Shown: positions 18,079 to 26,245, counted from the stretch's first letter. The stretch: 64,000 bases of DNA from Caballeronia sp. TF1N1 (GCF_022878925.1 NZ_CP084627.1:1364001-1428000); one strand, 5' to 3'. The notes: generated from the letters alone by a model not told the origin. Numbers and translations: made by a program.

Positions 18079-20815
18079 AGGCGACCTCGACCAGCTTGTA
18101 GTTCAAGATAGATCCGACATCGGCCGATGTGTCGAAGCGCAGGAGATCGCCATCGCGTCGGGCAGCAACGCTCTGACCGTTGACGCGGACCTTGCACTGC
18201 TGCGCGTTCGCTACCCTGACGAACGGCTGATAGTGGCCGGCAAATTCGAACTGCATGCCTTGCGGCGTGCGGCTAAAGTTGCGCACGAAACCATTTGCCT
18301 CTTCGATATACGGCGCGGTCGTTGTACCGCCCATGGCAAAACGCGCACTGCCGTTATCGATATGGATGTAAGTACCGTCAGGCCCCGGCGCGAAACCCGT
18401 GATGCCCGAAGCATCATCGACCGATGGCTTTGCCGCTTGCGGCCAGTGCAATTCGCGCACTTCGCCATTGCCGCGCACGAGCCATTGACCGGACTTCGAA
18501 TCGATGTCTTTTGCCACCGCGAAGGTATGCCAGTCGAGCACCTTGCGGATGTACTCGCTCACATAGACCGGCATCACCGGCTGCTTGAGTGTCGTCGAAA
18601 AGATCTGATCCAACGCGCGCAGCGACGCCACCTTGGTGCCGCTATACATGTGGTAATAGATGTCGATCGGCTTGAAGCGCTGCGGACGCTCGGTCATCGC
18701 GAACGTTTCCAGCACGCGCGTGAAGCCATAGAACGGACCTTGCCAGTCGTTCGTATAGACGTTCTCGTCTTGATTCGGCGCATAGACCTGATACGCGCGG
18801 GGTCCCTTGTCCACACCGACAGGCGCGATATTGGTCCAGCTATTGGCCGACTTCGTGATGACGGTATCGCCGCCATTGAAGTTGTAGACGCCCGCCTCGG
18901 CCACCTTGCGCACGACGAAGCCAGGCGGACGGCAGTCGCCGGACCATTGCAGGAGCACGGTCTTCTTGCCGGCAGGTGCAAGACGCGAGTTGATATAGTC
19001 GATCGAGCCCGTGATCTCACGATCGATATTGAAGCGATATCCCGGGATATTCAACGAGAACGCCGCGTCGCCACCGCCGCGATCCATCTGTGCGCCCTTG
19101 CTGTCGACCTGTTCCCATTGAAACGGATGCGAGTACGTATGCGTGCCGATCTCGACGTGCGGCAGCGCGAACATCTTGCGCGCGATGGCTTCCAGACGGG
19201 GCGAGATATCCGGATGCAGACCGGCAGGACCGACTTCGCCTTCAATGACGGAGAGCGTCATCGGCACTTGATAGCGCGTGAAAATCTGCTGATACAACGC
19301 TTCGCCCGAGTAGTCGGGACCGGGGAATTCCGCGCGTGAGGCGAAGCCATCGCCATCCACGTGCGACATGAAAAGGCGTCGGCCGTTTTCCGTCGTCACG
19401 CTCGGCGCGGGCATGTCTTGCAGATGCAGCGCCGCCTTCATGAAAGCCATCGGTTGAATGGCCCAGCGTTCCTGTTCGATGCTGTCCAACGATACGACTG
19501 TGTAAGGACTCAGCGCGTACCCGCCCCACGGCGTGAGCGCGACTTGGTCCACCTCTGCTCCGCTTGCCGAGACGCGCAACAAAGCTTGACTGCGCGGACC
19601 CACGCGCACGCCTTGCAGATCGCGCGGTTCCGGTTTCGGGCTGATCTCGAAGCCGATCATCGGATCGCTCTTGACGACCGTGACGGGCGCCGCGAACGTT
19701 CCGCCGACCGGTTGCAGATCGAGCGCGGCGCCAGCGGAACCGGCTGCATCGAAACCGAACTGACCGAGAAACGCGACAGGAATGTGATCCGCCATGCGCG
19801 CGGCAACCCATCGTTGCCAGACTTGTGCATCGGGCACCGCGCCGCGCTGAATCCATGCGACCACGCCTGCGTAGCGGTCGGGTGTGATGTTATCCGGCAA
19901 GCGCGACGAAAAGTCGGCGTACTCGACGTCGTAGCCCATGTAATTGAGCGGCGTGGCGAGGTCACGCACACCCGCGCTTAAATCGAGCGGGTCCTTGGTA
20001 TCGCGGTCCTGCACGACGAGAATCTTGCGCGGCAGCACTTCTATCTTGCCGATGCCGACCACATCGCGCGCCTTGCTCGTCACGTAAGGCAGCATGCCTG
20101 CGGACACGACGCGGCTCGCCGTTTCGCGCGCGCACTGCCGGTCGTTGCGATTGCAATACTCGATCGACACGACCGGCACGCCGCTCTGCTGCGTGAATTC
20201 GCGCGCCGCCGCCATGCGCCGTGCGCGCAACGCTTCAGGAACTTCCGTGAACTGACCACTTTCGTCTATACCGCGAATCAGCGAATCGCCGACAACCGCG
20301 TATAGCGCGCTTGCATAGGGCAACGCGCTTTGCGCAATGTTCTCGCCACCCGCGATAAGACGCGCGTCCGGATGCGCCGCATGAATTCGAAGGGCTGCGG
20401 CAAGAGCGATTGGCGTATCGAGGAAAAATCCGCGATAACCACGCTGCCACAGCGCTTCGATTTCAGCGGCATTTCCGCTTTGACTACGCGCGATCCATGT
20501 CGTATGCGCGAGCGGATGCATGGACGGATCGAAGCCCGCTACCGGGTCGATGACCACTGCGTCGAATGCCTGCAATTGATCGACAGGCGGATTCGCCGCG
20601 TAATAGAAAGCGATATTGGGTTGAGATGCAGCGGACTGTGAAGCGCGCGGCGCATTGGACTGCAGCGCCGCCGCTTGCGCATAAGCGATGAACGGATCAA
20701 GGCCCGCCGTGCTCAACAGAACGGCTGCCATTACGCGCATCACGAAACGTTCAGGCGCACGTTCCGCACGCGCGCAAGAGAACATACCGGCGCGTGCCCG
20801 GGTCCACTTCTCCAT
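18068..20815 (-). CDS. pelA: Pel deacetylase/hydrolase PelA, with altered hydrolase domain
   Basis: Periplasmic modifying enzyme of 915 residues from the ATG at 20815 (a TTG at 20821 is also possible). A signal-like hydrophobic stretch ends near I-A-Y-A-Q-A. Then come a GH114-like domain, a flavodoxin-like middle region, and a polysaccharide deacetylase domain (S-H-V-D-G-D-G-F; H-T-Y-S-H-P-F) with a C-terminal beta region. The GH114 part lacks roughly 45 residues that the separate hydrolase at 7256-8116 retains, has L-D-T-P-I where that has L-D-T-L-D, and has V-G-D-S-L where that has A-L-E-S-L. It is the first gene of the operon. Confidence 0.93.
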   Translation of the reverse strand: MEKWTRARAGMFSCARAERAPERFVMRVMAAVLLSTAGLDPFIAYAQAAALQSNAPRASQSAASQPNIAFYYAANPPVDQLQAFDAVVIDPVAGFDPSMHPLAHTTWIARSQSGNAAEIEALWQRGYRGFFLDTPIALAAALRIHAAHPDARLIAGGENIAQSALPYASALYAVVGDSLIRGIDESGQFTEVPEALRARRMAAAREFTQQSGVPVVSIEYCNRNDRQCARETASRVVSAGMLPYVTSKARDVVGIGKIEVLPRKILVVQDRDTKDPLDLSAGVRDLATPLNYMGYDVEYADFSSRLPDNITPDRYAGVVAWIQRGAVPDAQVWQRWVAARMADHIPVAFLGQFGFDAAGSAGAALDLQPVGGTFAAPVTVVKSDPMIGFEISPKPEPRDLQGVRVGPRSQALLRVSASGAEVDQVALTPWGGYALSPYTVVSLDSIEQERWAIQPMAFMKAALHLQDMPAPSVTTENGRRLFMSHVDGDGFASRAEFPGPDYSGEALYQQIFTRYQVPMTLSVIEGEVGPAGLHPDISPRLEAIARKMFALPHVEIGTHTYSHPFQWEQVDSKGAQMDRGGGDAAFSLNIPGYRFNIDREITGSIDYINSRLAPAGKKTVLLQWSGDCRPPGFVVRKVAEAGVYNFNGGDTVITKSANSWTNIAPVGVDKGPRAYQVYAPNQDENVYTNDWQGPFYGFTRVLETFAMTERPQRFKPIDIYYHMYSGTKVASLRALDQIFSTTLKQPVMPVYVSEYIRKVLDWHTFAVAKDIDSKSGQWLVRGNGEVRELHWPQAAKPSVDDASGITGFAPGPDGTYIHIDNGSARFAMGGTTTAPYIEEANGFVRNFSRTPQGMQFEFAGHYQPFVRVANAQQCKVRVNGQSVAARRDGDLLRFDTSADVGSILNYKLVEVACAR

Positions 20816-21190
20816 CGGCAAGATCTTTTCCCCGTTTGATTTTTATACGAGTGCAGCGCGCTTTTCTCAAGGACATCGCCTTGAGGAAATCGTCACCGCA
20901 AGCTCATTCGGCTAGCCGCAATCGCGCTACGCAAAGCCCGCGTTGCGCGGGTCGCGAAGCAATATTCTTTTGCTCAAATGCCAAGGGCGCGCACGATAGC
21001 ACATGACCTTTAGCCGCTCAAGACCGCTTATGCATTGAACAAACCAGTGCACGTTGCTAGGCATTAACGACCATGTTCAATAGAACTTTAAGGCAAACGT
21101 TTGGCAACGCACTGAGAGATAACGAGTCGTCCAAGCGTCATCAAGCGATGCCAAAGATTTCTTTTTAATACGCTAAAGAAATCTTAAAGC
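20816..21190. promoter_or_regulatory. pelA / spherulin-4 divergent regulatory region with 11-bp inverted repeat
   Basis: A 375-bp AT-rich stretch with no gene. It should hold the leftward pel promoter and the rightward promoter of the riboswitch RNA. A perfect 11-bp inverted repeat, AAGATTTCTTT at 21154-21164 and AAAGAAATCTT at 21175-21185 with a 10-bp spacer, ends just before the riboswitch. It could be an operator or a stem-loop. I could not fix -10 or -35 boxes with confidence. Confidence 0.5.
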
Positions 21191-21194
21191 CTGC

Positions 21195-21296
21195 CGTTAG
21201 GGGAGAGGGGCAAAACCGGAGTGATCCGGCGACGCAAAACTAAAGGGACTTTCTTAACGAGAGTTTGCCAGTTGCCCGCCGTCTGTGCGGCGGGCC
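21195..21296 (+). ncRNA. class-I cyclic-di-GMP riboswitch (GEMM-I)
   Basis: The leader has the GEMM-I core in order: GGGGCAAAACC; a 5-bp stem CCGGA/TCCGG closed by the GNRA tetraloop GTGA (21216-21229); the invariant GACGCAAA (21231-21238); AAAGGG; a second stem ACTTTC/GAGAGT (21248-21253 with 21259-21264); and GCCAGTTGCC (21267-21276), the place of the tetraloop receptor. A GC-rich hairpin with arms 21274-21280 and 21289-21295 overlaps the aptamer 3' end, so the two folds compete; it has no U-run. An AGGAGG and the ATG of the spherulin-4 gene follow. Whether ligand turns expression on or off cannot be read here. Confidence 0.85.
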
Positions 21297-21334
21297 AAAA
21301 GACAGCGGCTCGAATGACCGCGTCAGGAGGCTAA

Positions 21335-22138
21335 ATGCTGAACGCAGCTTTGAAATGCTTGAACTGTCTGAAGTGGGCAATGCCTCTCGCCGCCTTGTTG
21401 GGCACCGCTAGCACAGCCTTCGCGGCCACAACGGTCAACACGGCCACCAGCGTCGTCATCCCCTCGTATTTCAATGCCACGAGCAGCGTCTCGAACTGGA
21501 ACAGCTTGACCGCCACCGCGCGCAAGGTTCCGACTACGGCCATTCTGAATCCGAACAGCGGTCCCGGTATCAAGGAAGACGTCGCCTATGCCGCCGCCGT
21601 AACACGACTTCATGCGGCGGGCGGTAAGGTGATTGGCTATGTATCGACGTCGTATGCAAAGCGCTCTCTGTCGGCGGTCGTGGCGGACATCAACGCGTAC
21701 GTGACGCTTTATAAGGTCGATGGCTTTTTCATCGACGAGATGACGGCCGATAGCCAGATGTCGCACGTCCAGTTCTATCAGTCCATCTACAACTACATCA
21801 AGGGATTGAAGTCGACATACTCGGTCATGGGTAACCCGGGAACGAACGTTCCCGAGCTTTATGCGAGCCTGCCGACCGCCGATCAGTTCGTGGTCTTCGA
21901 AAACACGGTCAAGAGTTACGCGCGCTATCAACCGATGAGCTGGCAAGCCGCATATCCGAAGAACCGCTTCGTGCATATGGTGTATGGCGCAACGGCCGCG
22001 CAGTTGCCGGGCGTCGTTCAGTATGCGAAGACACATGGCGCGGGCGGCGTGTATGTCACGTCGCTTGCCGGTTCGAATCCTTACAAGGCGCTGCCGCCGT
22101 ATTGGGATCAGGAAACGGCGGACGCCATCGCGCCTTGA
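21335..22138 (+). CDS. secreted spherulin-4 (GH135-like) glycoside hydrolase
   Basis: A 267-residue secreted protein with a signal peptide ending near A-F-A-A and one spherulin-4 TIM-barrel domain (V-V-I-P-S-Y-F, I-L-N-P-N-S-G-P-G, G-Y-V-S-T-S-Y, D-G-F-F-I-D-E-M). The acidic residues D134-E135 and E189 (V-F-E-N-T) occupy the catalytic positions of fungal Sph3 (GH135), an endo-galactosaminidase acting on galactosaminogalactan. It has AGGAGG 5 bp upstream of the ATG and the c-di-GMP riboswitch ahead of that. Placed head-to-head with pelA, it probably trims or releases Pel; the substrate is inferred. Confidence 0.85.
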   Translation: MLNAALKCLNCLKWAMPLAALLGTASTAFAATTVNTATSVVIPSYFNATSSVSNWNSLTATARKVPTTAILNPNSGPGIKEDVAYAAAVTRLHAAGGKVIGYVSTSYAKRSLSAVVADINAYVTLYKVDGFFIDEMTADSQMSHVQFYQSIYNYIKGLKSTYSVMGNPGTNVPELYASLPTADQFVVFENTVKSYARYQPMSWQAAYPKNRFVHMVYGATAAQLPGVVQYAKTHGAGGVYVTSLAGSNPYKALPPYWDQETADAIAP

Positions 22139-22181
22139 GATCACGGCCACACGATGCGACGCCGGACGCAGGGCATCGCAT

Positions 22182-22889
22182 TCAAAGCGCCCGAACGATT
22201 CCCCCATCGACGCGGATGTTCTGTCCGGTGATATAGCCCGCGCCGTCCGACAATAGAAACGCCACGGTCTTCGCAATCTCTTCGGTCTTACCGAAGCGCC
22301 CTGCCGGAATGCGTGCGACGATCTCCGGCGTTTCCGGCCAGCTATCGATAAACCCCGGCAGCACGGAATTGATGCGAATGTTTTCCGCCGCGTGCCGCTC
22401 CGCATAGAGGCGCGTGAATGCGCTCAACGCCGCACGCAACGCCGATGAAACCGGCATCACCGGCTCCGGCGCCACCGCTGCGAAGCTCGAAATATTGACG
22501 ACGGCGCCGCCGCCTTGTTTCTGAAACACCGGCGTTACGCGGCGCAGCACACGCACCACGTTGAGGATGATGAGGTCGAGGCCTTCGTGCCATTTGGCGT
22601 CGTCGAGTGCGAGGAGATCGCCTTTGGGCGGATGCCCCGTGTTGTTCACCACGGCATCGATGCGGCCGTATTTTTCGAGCGTACCTTGCACGAACTTTTC
22701 GATATCCGCGTCCTGCGCCACCGAACCCGTCATGCCGAAGCCGTTCAACTGCTCCGCGAGCGTAACGGCGCTGCCCGAAGGCGACATCAGCGCGACTTTG
22801 TAGCCGTTGGCCGCGAGTTCCTTCGCGATGGCCGCGCCCATGCCCTTGCCCGCCGCCGTGATCAGTGCAACCTTGTCCGTGGTCGTCAT
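22182..22889 (-). CDS. atypical short-chain dehydrogenase/reductase-like protein
   Basis: A 235-residue SDR fold with a recognisable nucleotide motif (A-A-G-K-G-M-G) and V-N-N-T-G plus N-I-S-S. The catalytic Y-x3-K position reads S-S-A-L-R (Ser for Tyr, Arg for Lys). Classical reductase chemistry is therefore doubtful. The start at 22889 has an AGGAG ribosome-binding site; an alternative ATG lies five codons upstream. It ends the leftward group with the XRE regulator and AhpD-like gene. Substrate unknown. Confidence 0.85.
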   Translation of the reverse strand: MTTTDKVALITAAGKGMGAAIAKELAANGYKVALMSPSGSAVTLAEQLNGFGMTGSVAQDADIEKFVQGTLEKYGRIDAVVNNTGHPPKGDLLALDDAKWHEGLDLIILNVVRVLRRVTPVFQKQGGGAVVNISSFAAVAPEPVMPVSSALRAALSAFTRLYAERHAAENIRINSVLPGFIDSWPETPEIVARIPAGRFGKTEEIAKTVAFLLSDGAGYITGQNIRVDGGIVRAL

Positions 22890-22939
22890 ACGTTTCTCCT
22901 TCATAGAGTCGAATGAAGCACTCTATGCGCTGCAAGCGC

Positions 22940-23773
22940 CTATGTCGAGAACGTCGCCAAATGCCGCGCTTCCGTTGCATCGTCGGCGGGAAAGAGACAC
23001 TCGATGCGCAACTCCTGCGCGGCGATGGTTCGCGGCGTGCCGACCGTCGTCACCATCGAGAAGTAGTCGAGCACCGTACCTTCGAAAACGAAGCCGAGCG
23101 GCACGACCGGCAACGCGGAAGCGCCGCGCGATACTTCCCGCGAGCGCCAGTCGCGCGGCACATCGGGATAAGCGAGCAAGGCATCGAAGAGATTACGCGT
23201 GCCTTCATCGACAAACTGCCCTACTGCTTCGCGATGCACGCGTTGCAAGAGACTGCGCGCGACGTTACCCCAGTCCGCGATGAACGGGCGCATGCCCAGC
23301 GGATCGAACACCAGATGCAGCATGTTGCGCGGCCCCGTGCGCGCGGACATATCGATGAAACGATTGAAGAAGCGCGGCGCGGCAGCGTTGGTCATCAGCA
23401 CGTTCCAATGCCGGTCCATGACGATGGCGGGATAAGGCTCGTGCTGACGCAACACGCGTTCGAGCGCGCGCACGACGCCCTGCATCTCTTCGGCGTTCCA
23501 CGGCGCATCGGAATAGAGCGGCGCATAGCCTGCTGCAAGCAACAGCGCATTGCGCTCGCGCAGCGGCACGTCGAGCGTCTCGGCAAGATCGAGTACGGTC
23601 TGCCGGCCCGGCACGCTGCGGCCGCTTTCGATGAAGCTAATCTGCCGCTGCGATACGCCCGCGTCCAGCGACAAGCCGAGCTGACTCACGCCGCGCACAT
23701 TGCGCCAGTAACGCAGCAGGTCGCCGATAGCGTTCGACGTTCGACTTTTCTCGGCGTGAGCGGCTGTCGTCAT
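22940..23773 (-). CDS. XRE-family regulator with MmyB-like ligand domain
   Basis: 277 residues: an N-terminal helix-turn-helix of XRE type (L-R-Y-W-R-N-V-R-G-V-S-Q-L ... V-S-Q-R-Q-I-S-F-I-E-S-G) followed by a PAS-like MmyB ligand-binding domain (N-A-E-E-M-Q-G-V, D-R-H-W-N-V-L-M-T-N). Such regulators often sit beside SDR genes they control, and it lies directly upstream of the SDR gene here, 50 bp away. The ligand is not known. Confidence 0.9.
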   Translation of the reverse strand: MTTAAHAEKSRTSNAIGDLLRYWRNVRGVSQLGLSLDAGVSQRQISFIESGRSVPGRQTVLDLAETLDVPLRERNALLLAAGYAPLYSDAPWNAEEMQGVVRALERVLRQHEPYPAIVMDRHWNVLMTNAAAPRFFNRFIDMSARTGPRNMLHLVFDPLGMRPFIADWGNVARSLLQRVHREAVGQFVDEGTRNLFDALLAYPDVPRDWRSREVSRGASALPVVPLGFVFEGTVLDYFSMVTTVGTPRTIAAQELRIECLFPADDATEARHLATFST

Positions 23774-23782
23774 GTGCTTTCC

Positions 23783-24340
23783 TCAACGTGTCGGCGCTTG
23801 CCACGCATACTCGGCGAACTGCGCTTCGAGCGGCGGTTGCGTGACGCTACCGGTGTAGTTCGTGATGGTCGATGCCGCCACGACCGCGATTACATCGAGT
23901 ATCTGCGCGGCGCCGAAGCCGGCATCGATGAAACGCTTCTCGTCGGCGCAATCGATCCGGCCGCGCCTGTCGATGAGCGTGCGCGCCAGCGCCGAGAGCG
24001 CGGCGAGGTTTCCATCGGCGGGCAAGCGTGCTTCGCGGATGGCATCGACATCGGCGCGGCTCACGCCCTGTTGCAACGCGAGCGCCGTATGAAACGCGGC
24101 GGCCCATTCGCTGCGGTTCGTCACCGCGTTGGTGAGCAGCAGCGTCTGAATCTGCGGCTCGCTGAGCCTGCTCGCGTGCACGCGCTCGAATAAGCCGATG
24201 AAGCCATTGATCAGCGTGGGCGATGCAGCCATCGCGCCCGCGATGTTCGGCACGAGGCCGAAGGTTCGTTGCAGGCGTTCGAGCACAGGCTTCGATTGCT
24301 CGGGGGCGGTTTGAATCGTATGAACGGTATGGTTCGACAT
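23783..24340 (-). CDS. carboxymuconolactone decarboxylase/AhpD-like protein
   Basis: A 185-residue AhpD-fold protein (F-G-L-V-P-N-I-A-G-A-M-A, S-E-P-Q-I-Q-T-L-L-L-T-N-A-V, E-W-A-A-A-F-H-T). The C-x-x-C pair of peroxidase-type AhpD proteins is absent, so peroxidase activity is unlikely. The start at 24340 is set by a good ribosome-binding site (GGAGCC); a longer frame to 24478 would swallow the promoter. It heads the leftward AhpD-XRE-SDR group, with only 9 bp before the XRE gene. Confidence 0.88.
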   Translation of the reverse strand: MSNHTVHTIQTAPEQSKPVLERLQRTFGLVPNIAGAMAASPTLINGFIGLFERVHASRLSEPQIQTLLLTNAVTNRSEWAAAFHTALALQQGVSRADVDAIREARLPADGNLAALSALARTLIDRRGRIDCADEKRFIDAGFGAAQILDVIAVVAASTITNYTGSVTQPPLEAQFAEYAWQAPTR

Positions 24341-24423
24341 GAGAGGCTCCTTGTTCTCGAACGCTGCGGCCAACATGGCTGCATCGCGATGATGAGAGAG
24401 TAGGAGCGCGCGTGAGGCTCGCC

Positions 24424-24442
24424 AATTACATGGCATGTAATT
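24424..24442. promoter_or_regulatory. palindromic operator candidate, copy 1
   Basis: AATTACATGGCATGTAATT, a perfect 9+1+9 dyad, lies 83 bp upstream of the AhpD-like gene. A sister dyad occurs at 39763-39781 beyond the prophage with a different but still complementary outer base pair. The conserved symmetry suggests a protein-binding site. The regulator is unknown; the XRE/MmyB protein is one candidate. Confidence 0.55.
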
Positions 24443-24557
24443 AGGCGTTTTCGCGCTTTTCTCTTTCCTGTCATCCACTTAGGTTCGTTTTCCGCACGAA
24501 ATCGCAAGCCCTGAAATGCACAACACGGCACTACTAGAATCAAAGACATACAGCGGC

Positions 24558-24568
24558 ATTCTAGACGG
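24558..24568. repeat. candidate attL core (ATTCTAGACGG)
   Basis: Eleven-base direct repeat shared with 39718-39728. It lies 2 bp outside the Rz1-like stop and is the leftmost sequence shared between the two element edges apart from the palindromes. No tRNA overlaps it; insertion appears intergenic. Confidence 0.5.
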
Positions 24569-24570
24569 CG

Positions 24571-24843
24571 TTACTTTCGGTCGCCTAACTTCCAGCCGCA
24601 GTGCGCGATGCCCATTTTGAGGTTCGCCGTTACCTGGTCAAGGAACGGTCGAGACATCGCGCGCACGTCGGCATCAGTCGGCGTCTCGGGCTTGAAATAC
24701 AGACACGAGTTATCGACGACCCGGGTCGGTCCCGGCACTTCCTTGACCAGTTCCGGGGTTGTCTGTACCGGAGCCGTGAAGCAGCCCGAGAAGCTCGTCG
24801 CGAGCAGCGTCATCATCGAGACGCGCCTGAGTGTTTTCAACAT
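24571..24843 (-). CDS. Rz1-like outer-membrane spanin lipoprotein
   Basis: A 90-residue lipoprotein with a signal sequence and lipobox ending L-A-T-S-F-S-G-C. It begins inside the Rz-like gene in another frame and runs beyond its end, the classic partly nested Rz/Rz1 layout. With the i-spanin it would fuse inner and outer membranes in the last step of phage lysis. The C-terminal part (P-E-T-P-T-D-A-D-V-R) is longer than in lambda Rz1. Confidence 0.82.
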   Translation of the reverse strand: MLKTLRRVSMMTLLATSFSGCFTAPVQTTPELVKEVPGPTRVVDNSCLYFKPETPTDADVRAMSRPFLDQVTANLKMGIAHCGWKLGDRK

Positions 24844-25093
24844 CGGTTCTCTCCTGCGCGGCCACGGCCGCAGTCTTTGCCGCATCGGCGTCAGCTTGGA
24901 CGTCCGCCGTTTTGCGAGCGTTGAGGTTGTCTTCCGCGACCTTCTGCTTCGTCTGGGCTGCCTCGACATCGGTCTGCGCCTTCTGCTTGGCGTCAGCCAC
25001 CTTCGCCTTGGCGCTGAGATGCGTGAAGATTGCCCATGCACCCAGGAGGCCAGTCAGGATCCACGGGCCGATACTGCTTAGAAGCTGAATCAT
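24710..25093 (-). CDS. Rz-like inner-membrane spanin
   Basis: A 127-residue protein with one N-terminal membrane helix (I-L-T-G-L-L-G-A-W-A-I-F) and a long Ala/Lys/Gln-rich coiled coil, as in phage i-spanins. The start at 25093 (M-I-Q-L-L-S-S-I) overlaps the lysozyme stop by 4 bp. The Rz1-like gene is embedded in another frame. Confidence 0.8.
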   Translation of the reverse strand: MIQLLSSIGPWILTGLLGAWAIFTHLSAKAKVADAKQKAQTDVEAAQTKQKVAEDNLNARKTADVQADADAAKTAAVAAQERTDVENTQARLDDDAARDELLGLLHGSGTDNPGTGQGSAGTDPGRR

Positions 25094-25533
25094 TTGCCGT
25101 CCCTCATCATGTTGGCGAGACGCAGCGCGCGGCCTGGCTTCGCGGCCGTACCGATGCCGACGTCTTCGCGCGCCCACTTCGAATCGAGCATCTCGGCCGC
25201 GGCCGTCGAATATTTCGCTGCGCGCGCCGCCGCGAGCATCTTCGTGAAGCCGAGCAGACGTCCAATGCCCATGTTGAAACACATGTTCGCGATGACCCGC
25301 TGCCGAACATCGTCGAGCGCACGCCACCACGACAGGTTGCGATCGAGATCGACGTACACGTCGTCGAGGTCGTCCTCGAGCAGCTGATCGACCTGACTAT
25401 CTGACAGCGGATAGGTCCATCCGGCCGGCAGCGGCTTCGCTAGCAGGTTGTGCCCCACGCCGGTTGTCGGAATCCCTTTCGAGTCGAGGTAGCGGGTGTA
25501 TTTCACCCCCTCGTCGCGCCGCAGCTTTGCCAA
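25090..25533 (-). CDS. T4-type phage lysozyme (endolysin), 5' end disturbed
   Basis: A peptidoglycan muramidase of the T4 lysozyme family: L-R-R-D-E-G (catalytic Glu), Y-L-D-S-K-G-I-P-T-T-G-V-G-H, then V-R-Q-R-V-I-A-N-M-C-F-N-M-G. The only usable start is a TTG at 25533, without a clear ribosome-binding site, lying inside the portal fragment; five codons further upstream the frame is closed by TGA. The true N-terminus was probably lost at a deletion junction. Enzyme domain otherwise complete; whether it is translated is open. Confidence 0.72.
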   Translation of the reverse strand: MAKLRRDEGVKYTRYLDSKGIPTTGVGHNLLAKPLPAGWTYPLSDSQVDQLLEDDLDDVYVDLDRNLSWWRALDDVRQRVIANMCFNMGIGRLLGFTKMLAAARAAKYSTAAAEMLDSKWAREDVGIGTAAKPGRALRLANMMRDGK

Positions 25534-26245
25534 GCTGATCCAGCGGAATCATGTTCGACTGGACCGTGAAGACATCGCCGCCCTGGAAGGGCGGCAAGTT
25601 TTCTTTCTTCCGGACGTCATTACGGTTTTGCCAACCGTTTTGAAGCGCCGATGTGTAGTACTGCGCGCGGGCAGCGCTGTCGGCACGCAGCAAGCCTTCG
25701 ACGTTGAACTCCGCGTAAAACTTGTCGCGCTCAAGAGCCGTCAGCAGGGCGCCGCCGATCTCCTGCTCGATGTTTTCGAGCCAGAAGCGCAGCGTGTACG
25801 TCAGAAACTCTGCGATATGCGCGAGCATTGCCACTTGGCTAGACGGCGATGGGTTCAGCAAACGCTTGTAGCATTCGAGAATAGCCAGTTCGCCAACCAG
25901 CTTTGACGCCGATGCGACGCTATAAACCGGCTGTTCTTTTGCACGCTTCTCGCACTCGATGAAGTACCGGCGCGCCTCTTTGCCTTTCTCCGTGCGCTCG
26001 ACCATCGACAGTTCTTTGGCCATGTCGAGCGTCACCGCGTATTCGATCGTCGGCCGACCTTTTCCCCCGTTTTGGTGAAAAGTCACGTAGTCGATGTTCG
26101 CTATGAAACCGAATTGCTCAATGCGATTGGTGATCCACGAAGAGAAATCTTTTCCGACTTCAAGAAAGGCGTGCAGCTCGCGTGCGTTCGCAGTCTGAAT
26201 AGGCTGATCACCGATGGGGCGCGAATGGATGGCGATGAGATTCAT
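25397..26245 (-). pseudogene. in-frame fusion of AntA-type antirepressor to portal-protein C-terminus
   Basis: The 282-residue reading frame begins as a phage antirepressor with an AntA domain (N-A-R-E-L-H-A-F-L-E-V-G-K-D-F) and its middle region, up to M-L-A-H-I-A. Without a break it then continues as the C-terminal third of an HK97-type portal protein (Y-T-L-R-F-W-L, E-R-D-K-F-Y-A-E-F-N-V, R-K-K-E-N-L-P-P). After L-D-Q-L-G-K it runs out of frame into lysozyme sequence. Portal and antirepressor are normally far apart, so a deletion has joined them. The start is the ATG at 26245. Confidence 0.8.

Noticed and set aside
17933..19339. 468-codon open frame opposite pelA/pelB
   Set aside because: Spans the ends of two real genes on the other strand; no protein features.
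21274..21295. GC-rich hairpin considered as an intrinsic terminator
   Set aside because: The arms pair well but no T-run follows; more likely part of the riboswitch expression platform.
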